A DNA stretch of 32,737 nucleotides. It comes from Streptosporangiaceae bacterium. Lineage in GTDB: Bacteria > Actinomycetota > Actinomycetes > Streptosporangiales > Streptosporangiaceae. Shown piece after piece: positions 14,904 through 21,675 of this stretch. The notes beneath the pieces were generated by a model that saw nothing but the letters and a program-made list of their open reading frames with translations, searched no databases and had not been told where the DNA came from. The position numbers were made by a program, and so were the translations under genes. The first letter of the stretch is position 1. The number at the start of each line of letters is the position of its first letter. The stretch covers positions 1 through 32,737 of the forward strand of contig JAICWX010000068.1 of assembly GCA_025934635.1 (NCBI GenBank). Reading direction: 5' to 3'.

Positions 14904-15272
14904 GTGCGCATGGACGACGCCGGGTTCCCGGTGGAAATGATCATGGGTATACCCGTCGTGGGAGCACCGGAAGAGATCGACATCACCAATGCTCCCGCGC
15001 TGGGGACGGCGCTGGCCGATGCGGCCGCGAGCGGGAACGGGACACTGGTGGTCAACATGAGCCGGACCCAGTTCTGCGATACAGCCGGCATTCACGCGCT
15101 GGTGACGGCGCATCGCCGGGCCGCGGCCAGCGGCGGCCGTCTGCTGCTGGTCACTGAGGCGATTGCCGTCCAGCGCATCTTCGCGATCACCGGACTTGAT
15201 CAGGTCATCGCCAGCTTCACGCGCCTGGACGAGGCACTCACGTCGGCATCCTCAGGTGCTGGTCTCGGATAG
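14904..15272 (+). CDS. STAS-domain anti-sigma factor antagonist paralogue
   Basis: 122-aa STAS protein closely similar to the one at 11262. Seen: FPVEMIMGIPVVGAPEEIDI, VVNMSRTQFCDTAGIHALV with D-T-A-G at the phospho-site (Thr retained, next residue Ala), and VQRIFAITGLDQVIASFTRL. It is monocistronic, divergent from the MEDS-STAS gene, and has GGAGGAGG upstream. GTG 14904 and ATG 14910 are both in frame; the ATG may be the true start. It is a stand-alone antagonist that may compete with the 11262 product for the same kinases (inference). Confidence 0.9.
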   Translation: MRMDDAGFPVEMIMGIPVVGAPEEIDITNAPALGTALADAAASGNGTLVVNMSRTQFCDTAGIHALVTAHRRAAASGGRLLLVTEAIAVQRIFAITGLDQVIASFTRLDEALTSASSGAGLG

Positions 15273-15572
15273 TCACAGGTCCGCCGGGTTACCCCGGTCC
15301 TCCACGTGCGGGCGGGCGCCGTACGCGGCCTCTTGTTCCTCCGGCGCCGGCGGGTCCCCGCCGCCTTCGGGCACGGGCGCGTCCCGGTGCGGGGCGACGC
15401 TGCGCCCGCCGCCGACGTGCTGGCCGCCCTGGACAAGCCCGCGCATCGGGTCCTGGTGCGGATGCTCCGGATGGGGGTGCCGGGCGGCCCGCGCGATCAT
15501 GGCGAGCCACAGGGCCAGCCCCGCTACGACGATCACGATGATGAGCACGATCCCGGTCGTGGTTCCTGACAT
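15273..15572 (-). CDS. small His/Pro-rich single-pass membrane protein
   Basis: 99-aa protein of unknown function. Seen: a short N-terminus, MSGTTT, then one hydrophobic segment at about residues 7-29 (GIVLIIVIVVAGLALWLAMI), and a hydrophilic tail rich in His, Pro and Gly (ARHPHPEHPHQDPMRG). The tail could bind metal, but nothing proves it. ATG 15572 has AAGGAG 6 nt upstream; the 35-codon longer frame has no ribosome site. A GGAT-N15-GGGTAG promoter candidate is 46 nt upstream. It ends directly beside the STAS stop at 15272. Confidence 0.75.
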   Translation of the reverse strand: MSGTTTGIVLIIVIVVAGLALWLAMIARAARHPHPEHPHQDPMRGLVQGGQHVGGGRSVAPHRDAPVPEGGGDPPAPEEQEAAYGARPHVEDRGNPADL

Positions 15573-15618
15573 GAACTGCTCCTTCCGTTCGAGCAGGTGG
15601 TCCGGGCGAAGCCGCCGC

Positions 15619-15643
15619 CTACCCGCCGCGCCCCGGAATATCC
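15619..15643 (-). promoter_or_regulatory. candidate SigB/SigF-type promoter for the small membrane protein
   Basis: Minus strand GGAT, 15 nt spacer, GGGTAG, 46 nt before the start codon. Divergent from the element at 15796-15820. Confidence 0.6.
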
Positions 15644-15795
15644 GCCGTCGAGGGCGGCTAGCCGGCCCCGCCGACACGATGAGCAGAGCGCCGGTGATTA
15701 CGCCCGCCTGGCCGGGACGACCGCGGCCGCCTCCGGCGCCGTAATCGCCGCTCGTCTCGCCCGGCAGCGAACCCAGACGGCACCCCTCGCGACTG

Positions 15796-15820
15796 GCATA
15801 AACCGGACAGCCCGGGGTAG
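15796..15820 (+). promoter_or_regulatory. candidate SigB/SigF-type promoter for the 15856 gene
   Basis: GCAT, 15 nt spacer, GGGTAG, 35 nt before the ATG. The spacer shares AAACCGG with the element at 22538, which has the same spacing to its gene. The rest of the 283-bp intergenic region (15573-15855) shows no gene. Confidence 0.6.
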
Positions 15821-15855
15821 CGGACTGGCCCGCATCTCCGGGAAGAAGACACGAG

Positions 15856-16191
15856 ATGAGCGTCAGCTACACCCAGCACTGGCGGTTGCGGCGGATGGAC
15901 CGCTGGATGACCCGATCGGACCCGCACCTCGCCGCGATGCTGGCGATCTTCGCGCGCCTCACGGCCGGCGAGGCGATCGCTAGCATCGAGCAAGCGGGCT
16001 TCCGCGATATGCGCGCGTGGGGCAACCTGGTCCGGATGAAACAGGCACTCGGGCTGCTCATCAGCTATGCCCGCCGGGCCTGGCGCTGGTGCGCGAAAGC
16101 CATCGCCCGCCCGTGGACCGGCCGGGAACGGACCTGGCTCGGTCTCGGCCCCGGTCATGTCCGGTCGCACGCCGACGAGAGTCCTGGATAG
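15856..16191 (+). CDS. small basic hypothetical protein
   Basis: 111-aa basic protein that I do not confidently recognise. Seen: RRMDRWMTRSDPHLAAMLAI and FARLTAGEAIASIEQ, a pattern weakly reminiscent of the N-terminus of DUF3040 proteins (short helix, D-P-x-x-A, then a hydrophobic stretch), followed by an amphipathic Trp/Arg-rich region LISYARRAWRWCAKAIARPW. No clear transmembrane helix or signal peptide; it could be membrane-associated. ATG 15856 is preceded by GGGAAGAAG and by a stress-type promoter candidate. Codon bias is consistent with coding. Confidence 0.65.
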   Translation: MSVSYTQHWRLRRMDRWMTRSDPHLAAMLAIFARLTAGEAIASIEQAGFRDMRAWGNLVRMKQALGLLISYARRAWRWCAKAIARPWTGRERTWLGLGPGHVRSHADESPG

Positions 16192-16202
16192 GACCCGGCT
16201 AG

Positions 16203-16358
16203 GAACAGACGGCCGGCGGACTCCTCGCGCTCGCCGCCGCCATCCGCCCGGTACCGGGACAACTCCCGGCCGTCGTGCGCTCGGTTCGCCCGGCCGCCCG
16301 CCAACGGCTGGAACTGGCCGGGCTAGACCTGAACGGGCCCGACTATGAGGCCATCTCG
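16203..16358 (+). pseudogene. possible STAS-like C-terminal fragment
   Basis: After a TAG at 16200-16202 an open frame without a start codon reads AGGLLALAAAIRPVPGQLPA then VVRSVRPAARQRLELAGLDL. The pattern V-R-x-x-x-R-x-x-L-x-L-A-G-L-D resembles the end of STAS domains, and third-position GC is high. There is no start codon or ribosome site. Low confidence: it may be a different remnant. Confidence 0.3.
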
Positions 16359-16398
16359 GCCAGCCCGCCGCCACCGGGCCGGGACGGGGCCCTGGCCG

Positions 16399-16593
16399 AT
16401 GACGTACCTGCGCCAGGTTCGCCTCGACGGCGCTCACGATGAGCTGATGGCCGCCGATCCGGGTTTTACCACCGTCACCGCGGTCGCCGCTGGCTGGCAT
16501 TTCGCCAACGCCAGCCGGTTCTCCGCCTACTACCGCGCCGCCTACGGCGTGTCGCCCGGCCACACCCTGCGCCAGGATCCCCCGGATGATTAG
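16399..16593 (+). pseudogene. AraC-family C-terminal HTH fragment
   Basis: A 64-codon frame starting MTYLRQVRLDGAHDELMAAD and continuing through VTAVAAGWHFANASRFSAYY to YGVSPGHTLRQ. This is the second half of the AraC/XylS double helix-turn-helix domain, including the conserved F-x-x-x-Y-R-x-x-x-G-x-x-P segment. The first HTH helices and the entire ligand domain are missing, and the upstream sequence is not homologous. It is similar to, but clearly distinct from, the C-terminus of the intact AraC protein that converges on it (GYLRRVRLERAHRELREADP). The ATG is not preceded by a ribosome site. Probable remnant of a deleted regulator. Confidence 0.7.
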
Positions 16594-16602
16594 GCGCGGC
16601 CG

Positions 16603-17583
16603 TTAGGTACGCAGGGTGTGCCGGGGATACTGGCCGAAGGCCTCCCGGTAGGCCGCGGTGAAATGAGAGGGGTTCGCCCATCCCCAGCGGCGGGCGATCG
16701 CGGCCACCGTGGTTCCGTCGGACGGATCGGCCTCCCTGAGCTCCCGGTGCGCTCGTTCCAGCCGGACCCGGCGCAGGTAACCGGTCGGGGTGGTGTCGTA
16801 GTGGCGCAGAAAGGCCAGCTGCAGCGCCCGGCCGGTGACGCCGGCCGCCGCCGCCATCTGCGTCAGCGTAACCGGCTCGGTGGCGTGGGAGTCGATGAAG
16901 GCGACCGCCCGCCGCAGCGCCGACGGCGCGACCTGCCCCGGGCCGCGTACCCGGCTGGCCGAGGTACCTGTGTGCGGGAACACGGCCAGCTGGGCGGTCG
17001 CGGCGAAGTCGGCCAGGGCGGCCCGGAGCAGCGGGCTCGCCATGGGCGGGTACGGTTCGGCGAACGCCTGCTGCAGGTAGCTGATCGTGTCCCGCCAGTA
17101 CCGGCTCATCTCGGCGGAGACTGGAATCATGGCCTCGAAGCGGAACGCGGCCGCGTCGGTTCCCCAGCGTTCGGCGGCGATCCGCGCGACCTCGGCCAGC
17201 GGCATGCGGATGACCTGGACGCGCAGGTCATCCCAGTCGACTGACAGCGGCACGCCCAGCCGGGGCAGGACCACGTCACCGGGGCCGAGCCTGGTCTCCT
17301 CACGCCCGGCCCTGATGGCCAGGTTCCCGTGCACGACCAGCAGTGACGTCAGGCACGGGAGCGGCTCGGCGGCGACGGCCACGTTCATCGTGTGCTCGAT
17401 CTGATCGGCCGCCAGCACGTCGGTCACGGCGGTCAGCTGCCGGTAGGCGAAGTGCGCCGGGTCCCCGCGCAGCTGCACCTGGTGCTCGGAATAGGTCTCG
17501 CGCAGGGCCTCGTGCGCCCGCTCCACGTCGTTGGTGGCGAGCTCGAATCGCCGCACCGGCGATGCCGCGATATCTGGAAGCAC
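16603..17583 (-). CDS. AraC family transcriptional regulator
   Basis: 326-aa regulator. Residues about 10-190 form an AraC-binding-like cupin domain (HFAYRQLTAVTDVLAADQIE, LLVVHGNLAIRAGREETRLG, GDVVLPRLGVPLSVDWDD). Residues about 220-326 carry the two HTH motifs (ALRRAVAFIDSHATEPVTLT, QMAAAAGVTGRALQLAFLRH, AIARRWGWANPSHFTAAYRE, AFGQYPRHTLRT). It starts at GTG 17583 with AGAGGAA upstream. It is divergent from the cheB-cheR pseudogene, with a perfect 8-bp inverted repeat between them that is a plausible operator. Its original target may therefore be the now broken gene, or itself. Confidence 0.9.
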   Translation of the reverse strand: MLPDIAASPVRRFELATNDVERAHEALRETYSEHQVQLRGDPAHFAYRQLTAVTDVLAADQIEHTMNVAVAAEPLPCLTSLLVVHGNLAIRAGREETRLGPGDVVLPRLGVPLSVDWDDLRVQVIRMPLAEVARIAAERWGTDAAAFRFEAMIPVSAEMSRYWRDTISYLQQAFAEPYPPMASPLLRAALADFAATAQLAVFPHTGTSASRVRGPGQVAPSALRRAVAFIDSHATEPVTLTQMAAAAGVTGRALQLAFLRHYDTTPTGYLRRVRLERAHRELREADPSDGTTVAAIARRWGWANPSHFTAAYREAFGQYPRHTLRT

Positions 17584-17607
17584 GGTCGGATTCCTCTGCC
17601 GGACGGG

Positions 17608-17626
17608 CCGTCATGCCCCATGACGG
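17608..17626. promoter_or_regulatory. perfect inverted repeat, candidate AraC-family operator
   Basis: CCGTCATG-CCC-CATGACGG, an 8-bp perfect palindrome with a 3-nt spacer, 25 bp upstream of the AraC start. A second, weaker repeat CTATA-N7-TATAG lies at 17638-17654. Confidence 0.45.
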
Positions 17627-17701
17627 GAGCAGGGCGGCTATACCGTAACTATAGAAGCATCAAGCCGGTCTAGCGGGGCCCGCGCCGGGCAAGGGCACAG
17701 C

Positions 17702-19548
17702 ATGACGGCCCTGCCAGGCCGGGACATCGTCGTGGTAGCGGCATCGGCGGGTGGCCTCGAGCCGCTGCGCACGCTGCTGGCGGCGCTCCCCGCCGATCTT
17801 CCCGCTTCGGTGCTGGTGGTATTGCACATCCCGGCCACCGGCGGCCGGAGCCTGCCCCGCATCCTGGACCGGTCCGGCGTCCTGCCCGCCGCGGTCGCCG
17901 TGGACGGCGAGCTGCTACGGCCCGGACGGGTCTACGTAGCTCCACCGGACCTGCATCTGCTCGTCGCCAGCGGGCTGGTGCGGACCTCGCGGGGACCCCG
18001 GCAGAACGGCGTCCGGCCGTCGGTTCGGCCAGCTCTTCAACAGCATGCTCATCAACGTCACCGGCTTTCCGGGATCCGCTGGCCTGGCAGGCGCTGCAGG
18101 AACGGGTGATACCCGAGCTCTTGACGGCCAAGGGGGCCAAGGCGCCGATCCGGGTCTGGAGCGCGGGCTGCGCCACCGGCGAGGAGGCGTACACCCTGGC
18201 GATCGTCTTGACCGAGGCCATGGGCGCGGACCAGTTCCGCGATCGGGTGAAGATCTACGCGACCGACCTGGACGAGGACGCCCCGCACCAGGGCCGGGCA
18301 GGCAGCTACCAAGCCAGCGCGCTGGCCGATGTGCCCGAGAAGCTGGTGGACTCCTACTTCGAGGCCGCCGGAACCAGGCGCGTCTTCCGCCGCGATCTAC
18401 GCCGCCAGGTCATCTTCGGCCGCAACGACCTGACGCATGACGCGCCGATCTCCCGCGTCGACCTCATGGTCGTGCGCAACACGCTGATGTACTTCAACGC
18501 CGAGACCCGGGCTGCCATCGTCCGGCGGTTCCACTTCGCCCTCTCCGACCCCGGGTTCCTGTTCCTGGGCAAGGCCGAGATGCTGCTGAACCACTCCGAG
18601 CGTTTCCAGCCGGTGGACCTGCGCAAGCGTCTGTTCCGTAAGTTGTCGTCGGCGATCATGCTGGATGCGGGGCCGCCGGCGAGCCGGGGCGACGCGGCCG
18701 ACCGCGAGCAGTTCGGCGACCGGCTGGAAAGCGCGACCCTGGCGTCGGGACCGGCCGTGCAGCTCGCCGTCGACCTGGCGGGCAAGCTCCGGGTGGCCAA
18801 TTCGGCGGCCGAGGCGCTGTTCAACCTGCGTCCTCGTGACCTGGGACGGCCCTTCCAGGATCTGGAGGTCTCCTACCGCCCCGTTCGAGCTCAGGTCTCG
18901 CATCGACCAGGTCAGGAAAGAGCTGCGCCCGATCGAGCTGCACGACGTGGAATGGCTGCGCCCGGGTAGCGGCAAGCCGGGATTCTTCGACATCTCGGTT
19001 ATCCCGCTGTTCGGAACGCCGGGTGAGCTGATCGGTGTCGGTGTCAGCTTCGTCGACGTGACCCGGTACCGGCGGGTCCGGGACGAGCTCTCCTACGCCA
19101 ACGCCGAGCTGGAGCGTGCCTACGAGGAACTGCAGTCCCTGAACGAGGAACTGGAGACGACCAACGAGGAACTGCAGTCCACCAACGAGGAGCTCGAGAC
19201 GGTACCGTCCTGCGCAGCCTCGGCAGCGCCGTGATCGTGCTGACCGAGGAACTGCGCGTGCGCGTCTGGAGCCCGGGCGCCCAGGATCTGTGGGGGCTGC
19301 GTCCCGAGGAGGCCGACGCCCGGGATTTCCTGTCCCTGGACATCGGGCTGCCGACGGCCGAGATCACCCCCTGGCTGTGCCGGGTGCTGACCGGGGCGGC
19401 CAAGAGCAGCACCTCCACGATCGACCTGTCCGCCCTGAACCGGCGCGGCAAGACCGTGGAACTGCGGGTCGCGGCGTCCCCGATGCGATCCGAGGAAGGC
19501 GGCGTCAGCGGGCTCATCCTGGTCATCGACCAGATGCCGGCCGAGTGA
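17702..19548 (+). pseudogene. CheB-CheR-PAS fusion pseudogene
   Basis: Remnant of a chemotaxis-type CheB methylesterase/CheR methyltransferase/PAS fusion, a family that is normally one long protein. Seen in order: CheB N-terminus (GRDIVVVAASAGGLEPLRTL, VLVVLHIPATGG, YVAPPDLHLLV) in frame from 17702; at about 18015 an abrupt switch to CheR FGQLFNSMLINVTGF in another frame; at about 18069 a second shift (2 nt missing from the G-F-F-R-D codons) into RDPLAWQALQERVIPELL; then VWSAGCATGEEAYTLAIVLT, LMVVRNTLMYFN and FLGKAEMLL; a +1 shift near 18883; FELRSRIDQVRKELRPIEL with PAS and the coiled coil YEELQSLNEELETTNEELQS; and a deletion with a shift near 19203 before VLRSLGSAVIVLTEELRVRV and a final PAS ending ILVIDQMPAE. 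The CheB Asp/His region and the CheR N-terminal helices are gone. It cannot make the full protein. Confidence 0.85.
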
Positions 19549-19569
19549 CCGCCCCTGCTAGCAGCGGTC

Positions 19570-19638
19570 GTTCAGCTGAGCCGGTCAGCCGTAGCCGGTC
19601 AGCTGGGGCCGGTCAGCTGGGGCCGGTCAGCTGGGGCC
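19570..19638. repeat. 14-bp tandem repeat array
   Basis: Three perfect copies of GGTCAGCTGGGGCC (19597-19610, 19611-19624, 19625-19638), preceded by two degenerate units (19583-19596 and a 13-bp one at 19570-19582). The last copy runs into the 3' end of the 19627 gene. Confidence 0.9.
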
Positions 19639-20307
19639 GCCGGCCAGCTTGCCGTAGTGGGCGGCCAGCTCCCGGTAGCTGACCGCGGCCCGGTGGTGCT
19701 CGGTGGCCTGGTGCCTGAGCAACTGGGCCGCGCCCGCCTCGGCCCCGGCGCTCAGGTCCGCGCACCGGGCCGCGTAGCGGTCGAGGGCGGCCGCGGCGTG
19801 GATCAGGCTGAGGGTCACCCGCTCGGCGGCCTCGTCGGCCAGTTGCCGGGCCTGCCGGGCCCGGGCCGCGGCCTGAGCGGCGGCCCCGGACCGGCCGGGA
19901 AGGCCCCGGTCCGGAGCTGACCGCTCCCGAACCTGCGGCTGAGCCTGCGCCTGCCGTACCTCGAGCCGTCGCTGCCGCATCCCGGCCGCGGCGGCATCCG
20001 GCAGTCCGAGGATGGCGGCCAGCGCGTCCCGCCGCATGCCCGCCGCGTGCGTGCCCTGGAAGATCTCGTACTCGAGACCGTCCAGGTCCAGCCGGCCGGC
20101 CTGAACCAGGACCAGGACCGCCCCCAGGTCGAGGGCGTCAGTCAGCCCCGCCGTCGCCGCGTCGGTAACCAGGCTGACGGCGGCGGCATCGGGGATGAAC
20201 CGCTTCTCGGTCTGCCACAGCAGGCGGTCCACGCCAGACGCGTACCGATCGGTCAGGTGCCGCCGGGAGGCGGCCACCAACTCGGGCGGCGGAGCCGGGA
20301 CGTCCAC
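19627..20307 (-). CDS. hypothetical protein, Ala-rich helical
   Basis: 226-aa protein that I do not recognise. Seen: the N-terminal PPPELVAASRRHLTDRYASG resembles the start of several actinobacterial cytosolic proteins. An almost wholly helical middle follows (AVSLVTDAATAGLTDALDLG, AAILGLPDAAAAGMRQRRLE), then a charged, Gln-rich linker (RQAQAQPQVRERSAPDRG) and a C-terminal Ala/Arg-rich helical region that could form a coiled coil (AAAQAAARARQARQLADEAA). No signal peptide or transmembrane helix. The GTG start at 20307 has only a weak ribosome site. Its 3' end is built partly from the 14-bp tandem repeat, so repeat-length change would alter the C-terminus. Confidence 0.65.
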   Translation of the reverse strand: MDVPAPPPELVAASRRHLTDRYASGVDRLLWQTEKRFIPDAAAVSLVTDAATAGLTDALDLGAVLVLVQAGRLDLDGLEYEIFQGTHAAGMRRDALAAILGLPDAAAAGMRQRRLEVRQAQAQPQVRERSAPDRGLPGRSGAAAQAAARARQARQLADEAAERVTLSLIHAAAALDRYAARCADLSAGAEAGAAQLLRHQATEHHRAAVSYRELAAHYGKLAGGPS

Positions 20308-20386
20308 ACGTCAACGTTAAGGTGCTGTCCCGCGCTATCGCAGCGCGGGTTCCGCGAAACGGGATGCCCGCGGTCAGGCGGCCGGC

Positions 20387-20599
20387 TCAACCCTTGGCGA
20401 TCCATTCATCGCCCCGTTTCTCGAATTTCTCCTTGAGAGACTGATAGGCGACCTGGTCGGCCTCGTCTCCCGCACCGTAGACGCGGACCGCTTCCGCGTG
20501 CGCCGCCAGGAATATCGCCTGGGCTTCCCGGCTCGAACGCTGCAGCGTTCGCGGGAGCTCACCGGCGGCGGACAGACGGTACCGGCTAGACCTCGGCAT
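20387..20599 (-). CDS. ChaB family protein
   Basis: 70-aa ChaB-domain protein. Seen: GELPRTLQRSSREAQAIFLA, corresponding to the ChaB N-terminal 'LP-x-H/x-A-x-x-I/Y' stretch, then AHAEAVRVYGAGDEADQVAY and SLKEKFEKRGDEWIAKG with the conserved K-x-K/F-x-K and G-D-x-W ending. E. coli ChaB was named a cation transport regulator, but the role of actinobacterial homologues is not established. ATG 20599 has GGAGG 4 nt upstream. The GTGT-N15-GGGTAG element 111 nt upstream suggests stress-dependent expression. Confidence 0.88.
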   Translation of the reverse strand: MPRSSRYRLSAAGELPRTLQRSSREAQAIFLAAHAEAVRVYGAGDEADQVAYQSLKEKFEKRGDEWIAKG

Positions 20600-20710
20600 C
20601 GTGCCTCCTGCACCCGTGAGAAAGGCGAACGACGGAGCAGGCGGGTCGACCGCCGCACCTGGTACGCCTGGAGGGCGATTCGTTCGCTTATTGATTACGA
20701 CCTAGAAGCC

Positions 20711-20735
20711 CTACCCGCAGATTGGTCCCGCACAC
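20711..20735 (-). promoter_or_regulatory. candidate SigB/SigF-type promoter for chaB-like gene
   Basis: Minus strand GTGT, 15 nt spacer, GGGTAG, 111 nt before the ChaB start. It has the same -35 and spacing as the plus-strand element at 21068. Confidence 0.55.
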
Positions 20736-20837
20736 CCGCCGTCCAACGAGACTACGAAATCTTCGCTCCTGGTACGGGACCGCCTAGCAGGCTTCGCTCA
20801 GCGGCTTTCTCGTTCGTGCCAGCGGTGGGATCATGCT

Positions 20838-21047
20838 GGTGTCAGTCGAGCAACCGGCCTGCGCTACCTGCTCGCCGTGCAGCGCCGAGCCGGAGCTCAG
20901 GGCGGTCAGCTCCGGGTCGTGATACCGCCCGGCAGCCTGGTGCGGCGGGTGGCGGACCTGATCGGCCTGGCCGGCCAACTGGCCGTCTACTCCAGCGTGA
21001 GTGAGACCTCGGCCTGGTCAGCCGGGGGAGAAAGATTTCATACCTAA
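20838..21047 (+). pseudogene. STAS-domain C-terminal remnant
   Basis: An open frame with no usable start reads ATGLRYLLAVQRRAGAQGGQ, then LRVVIPPGSLVRRVADLIGL and AGQLAVYSSVSE before a TAA at 21045-21047. This matches the second half of STAS domains, from the position after the phospho-site (usually S/T-G-L-R-x-L-L) to the terminal 'V-x-R-x-x-x-L-x-G-L-x-x-x-x-x-V-x-x-S'. Codon bias is strong only from about 20850, and the upstream continuation of the frame looks non-coding. It occupies the otherwise empty 20600-21137 gap, in which I see only this and two promoter candidates. Confidence 0.65.
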
Positions 21048-21067
21048 CAAGTGGGGCGCGTGCCCTG

Positions 21068-21092
21068 GTGTGATCCAGCCGCCGCCGGGTAG
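21068..21092 (+). promoter_or_regulatory. candidate SigB/SigF-type promoter for the 21138 gene
   Basis: GTGT, 15 nt spacer, GGGTAG, 45 nt before the ATG. Confidence 0.6.
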
Positions 21093-21137
21093 GCAGGCGC
21101 GGCTGGCCCGGTTGGCTGGCCCCGTTCAGGAGGAATC

Positions 21138-21659
21138 ATGACCAGGACGCAGATCGCCAGGGACACCGGCTTGTCCCGTCAGAGCATGCTCGGCATCTAC
21201 CTCAACGACCACTTGGCCGGGGCGACGGCGGGCAGCGAACTGGCGCGCCGGATGGCCCGGTCCCACCGCGGCCGGGAGGAAGGCGGGCCGTTGAGCCGGC
21301 TCGCCGCCGAGATCGTGCAGGACCGTTCGTCCCTGCTGAGCGTCATGGCCTCGCTCGGCATTACCGTGCGCGGCTACAAGGTCGGCGCCGCCTGGATCGG
21401 CGAGAAGGCCGGGCGGCTCAAGTTCAACGGCCGGCTCTTCACCCGTTCACCGCTGAGCGACCTGGAAGAACTGGAGCTGCTGCGGCTGGGCGTCGAAGGC
21501 AAGGCAGCCGGCTGGCGCACCCTGCGAACTCAGGCGGACACGGACGCACGGCTCGACGCCGGGCGCCTCGACGAGCTCATCTCCCGGGCCCGGAGCCAGG
21601 TCGACGAACTCGAAGAACTCCGGGTCCGCGCCGCGAGACGCGTCATCAGCCACCCCTAG
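21138..21659 (+). CDS. conserved hypothetical actinobacterial protein (helical)
   Basis: 173-aa protein of a family I recognise only as recurrent and uncharacterised in actinobacteria. Seen: YLNDHLAGATAGSELARRMA, EIVQDRSSLLSVMASLGITV, WIGEKAGRLKFNGRLFTRSP, LRLGVEGKAAGWRTLR and LDAGRLDELISRARSQVDEL. The whole chain is helical with regularly spaced charged residues, reminiscent of ferritin-like four-helix bundles, although no clear metal ligand set is visible. ATG 21138 follows AGGAGG. Homology could begin at the internal ATG 21186, which would make the first 16 residues (MTRTQIARDTGLSRQS) an extension. It is preceded by a stress-type promoter candidate. Confidence 0.75.
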   Translation: MTRTQIARDTGLSRQSMLGIYLNDHLAGATAGSELARRMARSHRGREEGGPLSRLAAEIVQDRSSLLSVMASLGITVRGYKVGAAWIGEKAGRLKFNGRLFTRSPLSDLEELELLRLGVEGKAAGWRTLRTQADTDARLDAGRLDELISRARSQVDELEELRVRAARRVISHP

Positions 21660-21675
21660 CCGGCCCGGCCCGGCC

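Noticed and set aside
15678..15795. Possible coding fragment rich in Ala/Arg upstream of the 15856 gene
   Set aside because: No start, no ribosome site and no family resemblance; treated as intergenic.
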